Source of the DNA: Haemophilus parahaemolyticus
GTDB lineage: Bacteria > Pseudomonadota > Gammaproteobacteria > Enterobacterales > Pasteurellaceae
DNA length: 64,000 bases
Assembly: GCF_002015035.1 (NCBI RefSeq)
Contig: NZ_MUXY01000003.1
Coordinates: 98,374-162,373 of the forward strand
Direction of reading: 5' to 3'
Part shown: positions 46,704 to 56,485 of the stretch, in pieces
Position numbering within the stretch: the first letter of the stretch is position 1
How the letters are laid out: each line of letters begins with the position of its first letter
Translations under genes and position numbers: made by a program
Notes under the pieces: model-generated
What the model was told of the DNA's origin: nothing
What the model saw: only the letters and a program-made list of their open reading frames with translations
Database searches by the model: none

Positions 46704-46940
46704 TTAACCAAACACTTTTTCCAAATGTGCCTAATAGTCTGCCAAATATTCTTCCATTTGCGGGTTTTTGATTACATCGTTGCACAAGAATGTCGGCAGA
46801 CGGATCAAGCCGATGAACTCGTTGAGTTTGTAGAAATGCATATACACAGCATTCACACCTTTGCCTTCAAAGAAATCGCCTTTACGGGTGAACGCTTCAA
46901 TCGGCGCATTCCAAGTAAGTGAAAGCATGTATTTTTTGCC
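46704..46940 (-). pseudogene. Truncated second copy of mdaB
   Basis: The minus strand reads KKYMLSLTWNAPIEAFTRKG and on to MEEYLADY, a TAG stop (46731-46733), then AHLEKVFG and TAA. It matches residues of intact mdaB at 47.6 kb closely. The TAG replaces a Gln codon, and the N-terminal half is gone at a junction near 46940, where AraC-type sequence begins on the other strand. Confidence 0.85.
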
Positions 46941-46941
46941 T

Positions 46942-47438
46942 GTTACCTCCGCAGGAACAGCCGCATCCATGGATTGTTGTCTTTCTATTGTCCGTAAATT
47001 ATATGGTGTGAAAATTGCCAATCATATTGCCCGAATACTGGTTATCCCCCTTATCGTGAAGGCGGACAAGCACAATTTATCGAACGCCCTATTTCTCGCT
47101 CCACACCTAATCATAATATCAATGCGTTGTTTGCTTATTTAAATGAAAATCTGACCGCACTTCATTCGACTGATAGTCTTACTGAACGTTTGTCAATGAG
47201 TCGTAGCACTTTCACCCGACATTTTCGCAAAGCAACCGGAATGTCATTAAATCAATGGTTAATTGAAGCAAGGCTACAGCGCGCAAGAGAGCTTTTGGAA
47301 AGCACAGATTTATCTATTACTGATATTGCAGAACAAAGTGGATTTCATAGCGATACCGCCTTTCGTCAGCATTTCTTGAAGAAACATAAAATTTCACCGA
47401 ATCGCTGGCGTAAGCAATTTCAAATTAAGGATGTTTAG
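46942..47438 (+). pseudogene. GlxA-type AraC regulator, truncated and frameshifted
   Basis: The plus strand encodes TSAGTAASMDCCLSIVRKLY and on to IARILVIP. After a run of five C (47046-47050) the frame shifts and continues YREGGQAQFIERPISRSTPN. Then come two AraC helix-turn-helix motifs (MSRSTFTRHFRKATGMSLNQ, DIAEQSGFHSDTAFRQHF). One missing C restores continuity. The DJ-1/PfpI-like domain is mostly missing. A Haemophilus-type uptake word (ACCGCACTT, 47154-47162) lies inside. A 103-residue frame from 47127 could still make the DNA-binding part alone. Confidence 0.8.
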
Positions 47439-47452
47439 ATCTTTTTATTTTA

Positions 47453-47510
47453 AAGTGCGGTCAGATTTTGGGGTGTTTTTGCAAATTCAATTTAAAATTA
47501 GATCGCTTAT
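47453..47510. repeat. 58-bp uptake-word repeat, right copy
   Basis: It begins AAAGTGCGGTCAGATTTT and ends AGATCGCTTA. It matches 41973-42030 at 47 of 58 positions by hand. It includes a perfect H. influenzae-type word AAGTGCGGT (47454-47462). Confidence 0.6.
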
Positions 47511-47573
47511 TTTATCTAAACTCAGTCTATTCATTTTTTCCCCTCCCTATCAAAAAGTTTGATAAGCGTGAAA

Positions 47574-47598
47574 TAAAAAAGATGAGCAAAAATGCTCA
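47574..47598 (-). terminator. Terminator of mdaB
   Basis: TGAGCA/TGCTCA pairs around AAAA. The minus strand continues TCTTTTTTATTT. It lies just past the mdaB stop. Confidence 0.75.
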
Positions 47599-47621
47599 CC
47601 TTCTAAACTCATATTTTGTAA

Positions 47622-48200
47622 TTAACCAAATACTTTTTCTAAGTGTGCTTGGTAGTCCACTAAGTATTGTTCTACTTGTGGATTTTTAACCACATCATTA
47701 CATAAAAATGTCGGCAGACGGCTTAAGCCGATGAACTCATTGAGTTTGTGGAAATGCATATACAAAACATCTACGCCTTTGCCTTCGAAGAAGTCGCCTT
47801 CACGAGTGAACGCTTCAATCGGTGCATTCCAAGTAAGTGAAAGCATATGTTTTTTGCCTTGCAACAAGCCTCCTGTGCCATAGCCTTCGGTCGGGCTGAC
47901 GCTGTGTCTGCCATCGCTGTGATATAACTTGCCGTGTCCGGCGGTTAATACTTCGTCTATGTATTTTTTCACTGTCCAAGGCTCGTGCATCCACCAGCCT
48001 GGCATTTGCCAAATCACAGCATCCATCCACAAGAATTTTTCGATTTCTGCTTCAACATCGTAACCAGCATCAATCATGGTTTCTTGAACATTGTGTCCAA
48101 GTGCGGTCAAAACTTCTTTCGCTTTTTTGTGAAGTGTGTGGTTTAACTCGCCATGTGAATGTCCGAAATCTTTACCACCGTCTAATAATAAAATATTCAT
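47622..48200 (-). CDS. mdaB: NAD(P)H:quinone oxidoreductase MdaB
   Basis: A 192-aa flavodoxin-fold enzyme that reduces quinones by two electrons, protecting against redox cyclers. MNILLLDGGKDFGHSHGELN, WQMPGWWMHEPWTVKKYIDE and LSLTWNAPIEAF are MdaB hallmarks. I chose the ATG at 48198-48200 because AGGAG precedes it; the longer frame adds nine unaligned residues. It is divergent from a LysR regulator 110 bases away, probably its controller. A Haemophilus-type uptake word lies at 48099-48107, unlike the host type. Confidence 0.92.
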   Translation of the reverse strand: MNILLLDGGKDFGHSHGELNHTLHKKAKEVLTALGHNVQETMIDAGYDVEAEIEKFLWMDAVIWQMPGWWMHEPWTVKKYIDEVLTAGHGKLYHSDGRHSVSPTEGYGTGGLLQGKKHMLSLTWNAPIEAFTREGDFFEGKGVDVLYMHFHKLNEFIGLSRLPTFLCNDVVKNPQVEQYLVDYQAHLEKVFG

Positions 48201-48310
48201 CTTTTTGCTCCTAAAACAATAATCCAAAGAGGACTTTATTATGCTGTTTTACTTTATACTTAAAAAGTGCAAAAATAAAAAAACTCTTTTGCGTTAAACA
48301 GAATAATAAA

Positions 48311-49222
48311 ATGAAAACAACTTCTGAAGAATTAACGGTATTTGTGCAAGTTGTCGAAAATGGTAGTTTCAGCCGTGCAGCCGAACAGCTAGCGATGGCA
48401 AATTCTGCTGTCAGCCGTGTGGTGAAAAGGCTAGAAGAAAAATTAGGCGTTAACCTAATCAACCGCACCACACGACAGCTAAGACTAACAGAAGAAGGTT
48501 CACAATATTTTCGCCGAGTACAGAAAATTCTGCAAGAAATGGCTGCAGCAGAAGCTGAAATGTTGGCTGTGCACGAAGTACCACAAGGCGTACTACGCGT
48601 AGATTCCGCCATGCCGATGGTGTTACATCTGCTAGTGCCATTGGCAGCGAAATTCAACGAACGCTATCCGCATATCCAACTTTCGCTCGTTTCTTCCGAA
48701 GGCTATATCAATCTGATTGAACGCAAAGTCGATATTGCCTTACGAGCTGGAGAATTGGATGATTCTGGGCTGCGTGCACGCCATTTGTTTGATAGCCACT
48801 TTCGCATAGTCGCCAGTCCAGACTACTTGACAAAACACGGTACGCCACAATCAACAGAAGATCTTACCAACCATCAATGTTTAGGCTTCACAGAACCTAG
48901 TTCTCTAAATACATGGGCAGTTTTAGATGCACAAGGAAATCCCTATAAAATTTCCCCGCACTTTACCGCCAACAGCGGTGAAATCTTACGCTCATTGTGC
49001 CTTTCAGGTTGTGGTATCGCTTGCTTATCAGATTTTTTGGTAGACAACGACATCGCTGAAGGAAAGTTAATTCTCCTACTTGCTGAACAAACCTCCAATA
49101 AAACGCATCCCTTTAATGCCGTTTATTACAGCGATAAAGCCGTCAACCTCCGCTTACGCGTATTTTTGGATTTTTTGGTGGAGGAATTAGGAAAAAATAT
49201 GAGTAGAATGAATACCAAATAG
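48311..49222 (+). CDS. LysR-family transcriptional regulator
   Basis: A 303-aa regulator. The N-terminal helix-turn-helix [20 protein letters not shown] and linker helix [19 protein letters not shown] are typical. The C-terminal substrate-binding domain (about residues 92-298) contains [20 protein letters not shown]. Similar to regulators paired with oxidoreductases; the divergent mdaB is the obvious target. No distinct ligand can be read from sequence. Confidence 0.9.
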   Translation: MKTTSEELTVFVQVVENGSFSRAAEQLAMANSAVSRVVKRLEEKLGVNLINRTTRQLRLTEEGSQYFRRVQKILQEMAAAEAEMLAVHEVPQGVLRVDSAMPMVLHLLVPLAAKFNERYPHIQLSLVSSEGYINLIERKVDIALRAGELDDSGLRARHLFDSHFRIVASPDYLTKHGTPQSTEDLTNHQCLGFTEPSSLNTWAVLDAQGNPYKISPHFTANSGEILRSLCLSGCGIACLSDFLVDNDIAEGKLILLLAEQTSNKTHPFNAVYYSDKAVNLRLRVFLDFLVEELGKNMSRMNTK

Positions 49223-49232
49223 GACATTAAGT

Positions 49233-49340
49233 GACTTATTTTTCATCATCAACCAAACAAGCCAATTGTTTAATCAGTCCATTGAAAAAGGTTATGATGA
49301 TTTACAAATGACCACTGTAGTGAAAGTGTTAGAAAAATAA
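49233..49340 (+). pseudogene. C-terminal scrap of a 3-hydroxyisobutyrate dehydrogenase-like gene
   Basis: The frame reads DLFFIINQTSQLFNQSIEKG then YDDLQMTTVVKVLEK, stop. The pattern (helix then GYDD...VVKVLEK) fits the end of NAD-dependent beta-hydroxyacid dehydrogenases. No upstream part exists. Assignment is tentative. Confidence 0.4.
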
Positions 49341-49350
49341 CAAAGAACAG

Positions 49351-49440
49351 ATGAATAAAGATGAAATTTTGACAGCATATCATTTCCGTCATTCAACAAA
49401 AGTTGGATGGCTTTATCTTCCATGTTACTTACAAAGATAA
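49351..49440 (+). pseudogene. N-terminal scrap of a nitroreductase-like gene
   Basis: MNKDEILTAYHFRHSTK resembles the opening of NfsB-type nitroreductases (EILTAFHFRHACK-like). After 17 residues similarity is lost and a stop follows at 49440. A tentative assignment. The remaining sequence to 49541 holds no gene and should include the fadI promoter. Confidence 0.4.
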
Positions 49441-49541
49441 GAATATAATATCAGCGAAGAGGGTCGCTTTCTGTTCCTGCACTACCGTGTTAAAATGCTT
49501 ACCTTTGTAGCCTCACATTTCTCATTATCTACAGGAACGCT

Positions 49542-50846
49542 ATGCCTAAACAACGTCTTTTAACTGCCCAAGGAGATCGTATTGCGATAGTCAGTGGGCT
49601 TAGAACGCCATTTGCTCGTCGTGATACAGGCTTTAAAGATGCCTATGCTACTAGTTTGGGAACGATGGTAACTAATGAGCTTTTAAGCCGGTTAGCTATC
49701 GATCGTAATGAAATTGAACAGCTCGTTTTTGGGCAAGTTATTCAACAACCAGACATTCCAAATCCAGCACGTGAAATTGCCCTCGCATTAAATATGCCAC
49801 GACTGCAAACTTATAGTATTAGTAGCTCTTGTCTTTCTGGCTTGCAAGCGATGGTTAATGTGGCTGGAAGTATTCTGTCTGGTTCGATTTCTGCAGGTAT
49901 TGCAGGTGGTGCAGATTCCATTTCCAATGCTCCAATCAGTCTAAGTCCTCGTGTAATTTATAAATTCAAATCTATTTTCAAAGCTGAAACACTCGATGAA
50001 AAATTTCGCCGTTTTCGTGATTTTTCTTGGGGTGATTTCAAACCGCACGGGGTGAATTTAAAAGATTTCACGACACAACTTTCCGTAGCTGAACTCTCTG
50101 AACAGATGGCACAAGACTACAATATCAGCCGTGCTGAACAGGATGAATATGCTCGCTTTTCAAATGAAAAAGCATCAAATGCGTGGAAATTGGGCTTGTT
50201 TAAAGAGGAAGTTATGCAATCTGTACCACGTCCTTACACCGATTTTGTGGTGGCAGATACTTTAATCAACGCGGCTACTCGCTCACAATATTACCAACGC
50301 TTTTCACCGATTATGCACAAGCCTTATGCGACCGTAACTGAAGCGAATATTCCTCAACCTGTAGACGGGGCAGCGGCGGTGTTGTTAATGAATGAGAGCC
50401 GTGCCAAAGCATTGGGACTTGAGGTATTAGGCTATATTCGCAGTTATGCGATTACGGGCAATGATATTTGGCACAATATGTTTGCTGGAGCAACGATTTC
50501 TAGCTCAATTGCCCTTGAACGTGCTGGCTTAACGCTTGCTGATATGGATTTTATTGATATTCACGAAACCTCAGCAAGCCAAATGCTGATGAATATTCGT
50601 TTGTTTGAGTCGGACAATTTTGCAAAATCTCAGCTAAATCGCACCGCTTGTTTGGGCAAAATTAATCTCCATAAGCTCAACCATTTGGGCGGTTCGATTG
50701 CCTTTGGTAACCCACGAGCAGTCACCAGTCTTCGCACCGTGATCCAATCGCTTTTCGCCCTCAAGCGTAAAGGCGGCGGCATATCGCTGGTGGCTTCAAG
50801 TGGCTTGGGCGGTTTAGGTGCGGCAATGGTGTTAGAAACGGAATAG
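49542..50846 (+). CDS. fadI: FadI-like thiolase with altered active site
   Basis: A 434-aa thiolase-superfamily protein, alignable with E. coli FadI end to end (QGDRIAIVSGLRTPFAR, AGIAGGADS, DGAAAVLLMNESRAK). The nucleophile Cys is present (Cys97 in SISSSCLSG). Two other catalytic positions differ: GHP is GNP (Asn390) and the second catalytic Cys is Ser (Ser420 in VASSGLGG); HEAFA is HETSA. Normal beta-ketothiolase activity is therefore doubtful. It precedes fadJ by 14 bases in an operon. Confidence 0.82.
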   Translation: MPKQRLLTAQGDRIAIVSGLRTPFARRDTGFKDAYATSLGTMVTNELLSRLAIDRNEIEQLVFGQVIQQPDIPNPAREIALALNMPRLQTYSISSSCLSGLQAMVNVAGSILSGSISAGIAGGADSISNAPISLSPRVIYKFKSIFKAETLDEKFRRFRDFSWGDFKPHGVNLKDFTTQLSVAELSEQMAQDYNISRAEQDEYARFSNEKASNAWKLGLFKEEVMQSVPRPYTDFVVADTLINAATRSQYYQRFSPIMHKPYATVTEANIPQPVDGAAAVLLMNESRAKALGLEVLGYIRSYAITGNDIWHNMFAGATISSSIALERAGLTLADMDFIDIHETSASQMLMNIRLFESDNFAKSQLNRTACLGKINLHKLNHLGGSIAFGNPRAVTSLRTVIQSLFALKRKGGGISLVASSGLGGLGAAMVLETE

Positions 50847-50860
50847 AAAGTGAGGATGAT

Positions 50861-53008
50861 ATGACAGATCAAATTGAACAAGCACAAAGCGAAATGAACG
50901 AGTTAAACCGTCCTACTTTCCAAGTTGAAGTTGATGATAATCGCATTGCCGTAGTAAACATTTTAAGCCCAGAAAATGATGCAAACTGGTTGCCAGAAAA
51001 TTGCGTAGAAGAACTGCGTAACGTGATTGGAAAAGCGATTTATCAACAAGTGCGAGGCATTTTATTTATTTCAGCACGCCCGAAAAACTTTATTCAAGGC
51101 TTTAAACTTTCAGTTTTACAAGGCAAAACAGAAGCCCAGCTCAAACAATTTTCGCAAGAAATGCAATTAGTAATGCGTGAACTAAATGTGCTTAAAGTGC
51201 CAGTGGTTGCGGCTATTGATGGTAACTGTTTTGGTGCAGGTTTGGAGCTCGCTTTAGCCTGTGATTATCGCATCGCCTCCGATGAAGTTTACACACAATT
51301 TGCAATGCCACAAATTCGCTCTGGTATTTTGCCATTTGCGGGTGGCACTCAGCGTTTACCTCGTTTAATTGGCTTAAATCAAGCAGCTAATATGCTCAGT
51401 TCAGGCAAAAAAGTTGATGTAGAACACGCACTCAAGCTCGGTTTAATAGATATGGCAGTGCCTGCGAACCGCTTGTTTCAAGTCGCTTATCAGCTTTTGC
51501 TAGAGAACCAAATTGCCAAAGCAGATTATAAGAAACCTAAAAACTGGCTAGACAAATGGCGAAAGAAATTGGAAGGTACGCCATCGTTACGTAATAAATT
51601 ACTCGATCGCTTGGAAAATCATCTCTGGCAAAAAACGTTTGGCAACTATCCTGCTGTGATTGAATTGATTGAACTACTCAAAGAACCACACTTCAAACAA
51701 GGTTTAGCTTTTGAACAAGATGCATTGGTTAAATTACTCAACACCGAAACCTCAAACGTATTGGTGAATTTGAAGAAAACTGAGCGGGCAATGAAAGACA
51801 AATACGCCATTCGTGGTAACGTGCGTGATGTGTTGCAGGTCAGTATTCTGGGATCTGGCTATATGGGAGCGGGCATTGCTTACTTAACCGCAAATAACGC
51901 TCGCATTCCTGTACGAATTAAGGATATTCACCCTTCTGAAATCCAAAAAGCACTACGAACTTGCTACGACTTAATGCGACAAGCGGTACAAAAAAAACAG
52001 CTACGTGAAGGCGAAATGATCCAACGAATGAATTTGATCACAGGAGGCGAACGTTTAGTTGCCGCGAAATCGACTGATTTTATTATTGAAGCCGTATATG
52101 AAGATCTCAAGCTTAAGCAACGAATGTTGCAAGAAAGCGAAAATTACTACGAGGAACATGCTATTTTTGCGACAAATACTTCCACGTTTTCGGTCAAAGA
52201 GATTGCATCCGTGGCGAAACGCCCAGAAAATGTGATCGGCTTTCACTATTTTAGTCCTGTAACCAAACAGCAGTTAGTGGAAATTATCCCCCACGAAGGC
52301 ACGTGCGAACACACCATTGCCACCGCCATCCATTTTGCGATCCAGCAAGGTAAAGTGCCTTTGTTGGTTTCTGATACGCAAGGTTATTTTATCAACCGCT
52401 TGCTCACGCCATTATTGCTTGAAGCGATGCAATGCGTGATTGATGGTGAAGCGATTGAATTTATCGACCGCTCATTGCAGGAATTTGGCTTCAAAATTGG
52501 ACCGCTTGCAATGATGGATGAAATGGGCTTAGACGTGCTAAACAAAGCCATACCTGCCTTAGTAAAAGCCTATGGCGAACGTTTCGAAATGCCAGCTAAA
52601 GCAGAGCTGCTCATTCGCAACGAACGAAAAGGCTGCAAAAACAAACGTGGCTTCTATATGTATGACAAGTACGGCACACGCTTGCAAGAGGATAAAAGTA
52701 TCTATCACGTGATGGAAACCATCACACAAAATGACTTGGAAGCAGAAGAGATCGCCCGTCGGTGTATTTTACGAATGATCAACGAAGCCGCTTGGTGTTT
52801 GCACGAAAAAGTAATCCAATCTCCTGAAGAAGGAAATGTCGCTTCTGTGCTCGGCACTGGCTTCCCACAATTCAGAGGTGGTATTTATGCCTATATGGAA
52901 AAAGTGGGGGCCAAAGAGATTGTGAAACAGCTTCAAGTTCACCAGCAAATTTACGGGAATAGATTTAAGCCTTGTCCGTGGTTGGTTGAACAAGCAGAAA
53001 GAGACTAA
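50861..53008 (+). CDS. fadJ: FadJ-like multifunctional beta-oxidation protein
   Basis: A 715-aa fusion of enoyl-CoA hydratase (about residues 1-190) and 3-hydroxyacyl-CoA dehydrogenase (about 325-710). In the hydratase, Glu129 (GAGLELAL) is kept, but the second catalytic Glu is Gln151 (MPQIRSG where E. coli has LPEVQLG), and the oxyanion-hole segment reads IQGFKL instead of IAGADI. The dehydrogenase has GSGYMGAGIAY and GFHYFSPV with catalytic His. It likely partners FadI. Hydratase function is uncertain. Confidence 0.85.
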   Translation: MTDQIEQAQSEMNELNRPTFQVEVDDNRIAVVNILSPENDANWLPENCVEELRNVIGKAIYQQVRGILFISARPKNFIQGFKLSVLQGKTEAQLKQFSQEMQLVMRELNVLKVPVVAAIDGNCFGAGLELALACDYRIASDEVYTQFAMPQIRSGILPFAGGTQRLPRLIGLNQAANMLSSGKKVDVEHALKLGLIDMAVPANRLFQVAYQLLLENQIAKADYKKPKNWLDKWRKKLEGTPSLRNKLLDRLENHLWQKTFGNYPAVIELIELLKEPHFKQGLAFEQDALVKLLNTETSNVLVNLKKTERAMKDKYAIRGNVRDVLQVSILGSGYMGAGIAYLTANNARIPVRIKDIHPSEIQKALRTCYDLMRQAVQKKQLREGEMIQRMNLITGGERLVAAKSTDFIIEAVYEDLKLKQRMLQESENYYEEHAIFATNTSTFSVKEIASVAKRPENVIGFHYFSPVTKQQLVEIIPHEGTCEHTIATAIHFAIQQGKVPLLVSDTQGYFINRLLTPLLLEAMQCVIDGEAIEFIDRSLQEFGFKIGPLAMMDEMGLDVLNKAIPALVKAYGERFEMPAKAELLIRNERKGCKNKRGFYMYDKYGTRLQEDKSIYHVMETITQNDLEAEEIARRCILRMINEAAWCLHEKVIQSPEEGNVASVLGTGFPQFRGGIYAYMEKVGAKEIVKQLQVHQQIYGNRFKPCPWLVEQAERD

Positions 53009-53221
53009 AGTATGGCTGAATATCCGCTAGAAACAACGTTTTCAAAACTATCAAAAATCTATTACCTATTTAACTGATGAAGTGCAGAAATATGGAGACA
53101 CAGGTTTGGATGTCATCAAATCAATAATCCAGATTTAATTGAAAATATAAAACAAATAGGCAACATTTTTTATCAAAAATAGAAAGTATATAGCAGAAGT
53201 TTAACCTTCAAGGTTTTCATA

Positions 53222-53250
53222 TTGACAATATATAGGCAAGGGCGTAAAGT
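53222..53250 (+). promoter_or_regulatory. Probable sigma-70 promoter of mnmA
   Basis: TTGACA (53222-53227) and TAAAGT (53245-53250) are 17 bp apart. The -10 box matches four of six consensus bases. The rest of the 298-base gap after fadJ has only short broken frames. Confidence 0.5.
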
Positions 53251-53306
53251 CCTTTAACTTTAATAAACCAAATGTGCTTCGCCTTAACCGAAGTTACGGG
53301 AGAACT

Positions 53307-54461
53307 ATGTTAAATTCAAACACTTACAACCAACACTTTCCAACCTTAACCCCCGAACAATTTGCCGAAAATGCCAAGAAAAAAGTGATTATCGGTATGT
53401 CGGGCGGGGTAGATTCTTCAGTTTCTGCTTTTATTCTGCAACAACAAGGCTATCAAGTCGAAGGCTTGTTTATGAAAAACTGGGAAGAAGATGACAACAC
53501 GGATTACTGCACCGCCGCGGCAGATTTAGCCGATGCGCAAGCAGTAGCGGATAAACTTGGTATGAAGCTACACAAAATCAATTTTGCAGCGGAATACTGG
53601 GATAATGTTTTCGAGCATTTTTTAAGTGAATATAAAGCAGGTCGCACGCCGAACCCTGATATTTTGTGCAACAAAGAGATCAAATTCAAAGCCTTTTTAG
53701 AGTATGCGGCTGAAGATTTAGGGGCAAATTATATTGCTACTGGGCATTATGTTCGCCGTAGTGGGGACGATGTCAATGCACAATTATTGCGCGGTTTAGA
53801 TGAAAATAAAGACCAAAGTTACTTCCTCTATGCGTTAAATAAAAAACAGATTGGACAAAGTTTATTTCCAGTGGGAGAAATTGAAAAGCCGATTGTGCGT
53901 AAAATTGCTGAAGATCTTGGTTTAGCTACGGCGAAGAAAAAAGATTCCACGGGAATCTGCTTTATCGGCGAACGCAAATTTAAAGACTTTTTAGCTCGTT
54001 TTCTGCCTGCTCAACCTGGTGAAATCCGTACCGTAGAAGGTAAAGTAGTTGGTCGTCACGATGGTTTAATGTATCACACCCTAGGGCAGCGCAAAGGTTT
54101 AGGTATTGGCGGTGTGAAAGGCTTAAGCGAAGATCCGTTCTATGTAGTTGAAAAAGATTTAATCAATAATGTATTAGTAGTTGCACAAGGTCATGATAAT
54201 TCCGCCTTGCTTTCCACAGGTTTAATTGCTTCACAATTGACGTGGGTAGATATGCAACCGCTGCGTGAAAACTTACGTTGCACGGTAAAAACTCGCTACC
54301 GCCAAGCGGATATTCCGTGTGAAATTCAACCGCTTGATGACAACACCATCAAAGTGATTTTTGATGAGCCACAAATCGCTGTAACCCCTGGCCAATCCGC
54401 CGTATTCTACTTGGGCGAAGTTTGCTTAGGTGGCGGCATTATTGAAACGCAAATTAAATAG
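53307..54461 (+). CDS. mnmA: tRNA-specific 2-thiouridylase MnmA
   Basis: A 384-aa enzyme adding sulfur to uridine 34 of Lys, Glu and Gln tRNAs. The PP-loop is [10 protein letters not shown]. Catalytic cysteines are in [12 protein letters not shown] and [12 protein letters not shown] chose the ATG at 53307 because GGGAG lies just upstream; the longer frame adds 11 unsupported residues. The N-terminal extension of about 25 residues before the PP-loop is typical of Pasteurellaceae. Confidence 0.95.
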   Translation: MLNSNTYNQHFPTLTPEQFAENAKKKVIIGMSGGVDSSVSAFILQQQGYQVEGLFMKNWEEDDNTDYCTAAADLADAQAVADKLGMKLHKINFAAEYWDNVFEHFLSEYKAGRTPNPDILCNKEIKFKAFLEYAAEDLGANYIATGHYVRRSGDDVNAQLLRGLDENKDQSYFLYALNKKQIGQSLFPVGEIEKPIVRKIAEDLGLATAKKKDSTGICFIGERKFKDFLARFLPAQPGEIRTVEGKVVGRHDGLMYHTLGQRKGLGIGGVKGLSEDPFYVVEKDLINNVLVVAQGHDNSALLSTGLIASQLTWVDMQPLRENLRCTVKTRYRQADIPCEIQPLDDNTIKVIFDEPQIAVTPGQSAVFYLGEVCLGGGIIETQIK

Positions 54462-54482
54462 CGAAAAAAAAGTGAGAAGAAA

Positions 54483-54962
54483 ATGTTAGATATTGTTTTA
54501 TATGAACCCGAAATTCCACAAAATAGCGGGAATATTATTCGACTTTGTGCAAACTGTGGCTTTCGCTTACATATGATTGAACCACTTGGTTTTACGTGGG
54601 ACGATAAAAAGTTAAAACGTTCAGGCTTGGATTATCACGAGTTTGTGGACATCAAAAAATATAAAAACTTTGAAGATTTCTTAGCAACGGCGAAGCCAAA
54701 ACGTCTTTTTGCTTTGACCACAAAAGGAGAACCGAATCATAGTGATGTGCAGTATGAACTAGGCGATTTTTTGATGTTCGGCCCTGAAAGTAGAGGGATT
54801 CCTAAAGCAATTTTAGACATGCTACCGATGTCTCAAAAAATTCGTATTCCGATGTGTAAAGATAGTCGCAGTATGAATTTATCGAACTCAGTTGCGGTGG
54901 TCGTTTATGAAGCATGGCGACAATTCGGCTACGCCAACTCTGTGCCTCGTCAGAATATTTAG
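54483..54962 (+). CDS. trmL: tRNA (cytidine(34)-2'-O)-methyltransferase TrmL
   Basis: A 159-aa SPOUT methyltransferase modifying the wobble base of two tRNA-Leu isoacceptors. [24 protein letters not shown] and the knot motif [18 protein letters not shown] are the family signatures. It follows mnmA by 21 bases; both modify position 34 of tRNA. Confidence 0.95.
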   Translation: MLDIVLYEPEIPQNSGNIIRLCANCGFRLHMIEPLGFTWDDKKLKRSGLDYHEFVDIKKYKNFEDFLATAKPKRLFALTTKGEPNHSDVQYELGDFLMFGPESRGIPKAILDMLPMSQKIRIPMCKDSRSMNLSNSVAVVVYEAWRQFGYANSVPRQNI

Positions 54963-55000
54963 GCTGGTAACCTATCACAATAATTCAATACATTTTTGCA

Positions 55001-55027
55001 AAAAGCGGTTAAAATCAGACCGCTTTT
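55001..55027 (+). terminator. Terminator of mnmA-trmL made of inverted uptake cores
   Basis: AAAAGCGGT and ACCGCTTTT form a 9-bp stem with a 9-base loop, followed by ATTTTATC. The arms carry the AAGCGGT host uptake core, a frequent terminator design in this family. Confidence 0.75.
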
Positions 55028-55050
55028 ATTTTATCAATAAGGAATAAAAA

Positions 55051-56421
55051 ATGACTAAACATTACGATTATGTTGCTATCGGCGGCGGTTCAGGCGGTAT
55101 TGCTTCTATCAACCGTGCGGCAAGCTATGGTAAAAAATGTGCGATTATCGAAGCGAAACACTTAGGCGGAACTTGTGTAAACATGGGCTGTGTGCCGAAA
55201 AAAGTGATGTTCTACGGTGCTCATATTGCGGATGCAATCAACCAATATGCACCAGATTATGGCTTTGATGTGGAAGTGAAAGGCTTTGACTATGCGAAAT
55301 TGGTAGAAAGCCGACAAGCGTATATCAGCCGAATTCACGCATCATACAACAATGTATTATTAAAAAATAACGTGGATGTGTTAAACGGCTTTGCACGTTT
55401 TAAAGATGCGAAAACGATTGAAGTGACTTATGCAGATGGCTCAACTGAATTAGTCACCGCAGATCACATTTTAATCGCAACAGGCGGTCGTCCAAGTATT
55501 CCTGCCATTGAAGGGGCAGAATATGGTATCACTTCAGATGGTGTCTTTGCATTAAATTCGTTGCCAAAACGCGTAGCGGTTGTAGGTGCGGGTTACATTG
55601 CGGTAGAAATCGCAGGCGTGTTTAATAGCTTAGGAACAGAAACGCATTTGTTTGTCCGCCAACATGCACCATTACGTAATCAAGATCCTTATATTTTAGA
55701 AGCCTTGATGCAAGTGATGGAACAAGATAGCATTCATTTACACACACATGCACTGCCAGAAAAAGTAGTGAAAAATGCCGATGGCTCACTCACATTAAAA
55801 CTCAAAGATGGTCGAGAAACGATAGTAGATAGCCTTATTTGGGCAATCGGTCGTGAGCCTGCAACAGATGTTATCAACCTTGAGGTAACAGGTGTGAAAA
55901 CAAATGAGCGTAGTCAAATTATTGTCGATAAATTCCAAAACACTAATGTAGAAGGCATTTATGCGGTGGGTGATATTATCGAAGGTGGTATTGAATTAAC
56001 GCCAGTTGCAGTAGCTGCGGGTCGCCGTTTATCTGAGCGTTTATTCAACAATAAACCGAATGAACACTTAGATTACAACCTGGTGCCAACCGTGGTATTT
56101 AGCCATCCGCCAATTGGTACAGTGGGTTTAACCGAACCACAAGCGATTGAGCAATATGGCGCAGAGAATGTGAAAGTGTATAAATCATCGTTCACTGCGA
56201 TGTACACAGCGGTTACGCAACATCGCCAACCTTGCCGAATGAAGCTAGTATGTGTTGGACCAGAAGAGAAAGTCGTCGGTTTACATGGTATCGGCTTTGG
56301 GGTTGATGAGATGATCCAAGGCTTTGCGGTAGCAATCAAGATGGGAGCAACCAAAGCAGACTTTGATAACACCGTGGCGATTCACCCAACAGGTTCAGAA
56401 GAATTTGTTACAATGCGTTAA
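55051..56421 (+). CDS. gor: Glutathione reductase
   Basis: A 456-aa FAD/NADPH enzyme that reduces glutathione disulfide. Redox-active cysteines lie in [15 protein letters not shown] (about residues 42 and 47). [11 protein letters not shown] with following FVRQHAPLR binds NADPH. The C-terminal [12 protein letters not shown] contains the active-site His-Glu of the partner subunit. AAGGAA lies before the ATG. Confidence 0.96.
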   Translation: MTKHYDYVAIGGGSGGIASINRAASYGKKCAIIEAKHLGGTCVNMGCVPKKVMFYGAHIADAINQYAPDYGFDVEVKGFDYAKLVESRQAYISRIHASYNNVLLKNNVDVLNGFARFKDAKTIEVTYADGSTELVTADHILIATGGRPSIPAIEGAEYGITSDGVFALNSLPKRVAVVGAGYIAVEIAGVFNSLGTETHLFVRQHAPLRNQDPYILEALMQVMEQDSIHLHTHALPEKVVKNADGSLTLKLKDGRETIVDSLIWAIGREPATDVINLEVTGVKTNERSQIIVDKFQNTNVEGIYAVGDIIEGGIELTPVAVAAGRRLSERLFNNKPNEHLDYNLVPTVVFSHPPIGTVGLTEPQAIEQYGAENVKVYKSSFTAMYTAVTQHRQPCRMKLVCVGPEEKVVGLHGIGFGVDEMIQGFAVAIKMGATKADFDNTVAIHPTGSEEFVTMR

Positions 56422-56430
56422 AAAATATTA

Positions 56431-56465
56431 TAAAATGAGTCATCTTTGGCTCATTTTATTTTTTT
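56431..56465 (+). terminator. Terminator of gor
   Basis: TAAAATGAG/CTCATTTTA forms a 9-bp stem with a 10-base loop, followed by TTTTTTT. It lies just after the gor stop. Confidence 0.8.
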
Positions 56466-56485
56466 ACAGTTTATAAGGATATAAA

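Noticed and set aside
47468..47689. 73-codon plus-strand frame between araC remnant and mdaB
   Set aside because: It runs through an uptake repeat and the mdaB terminator into the antisense of mdaB.
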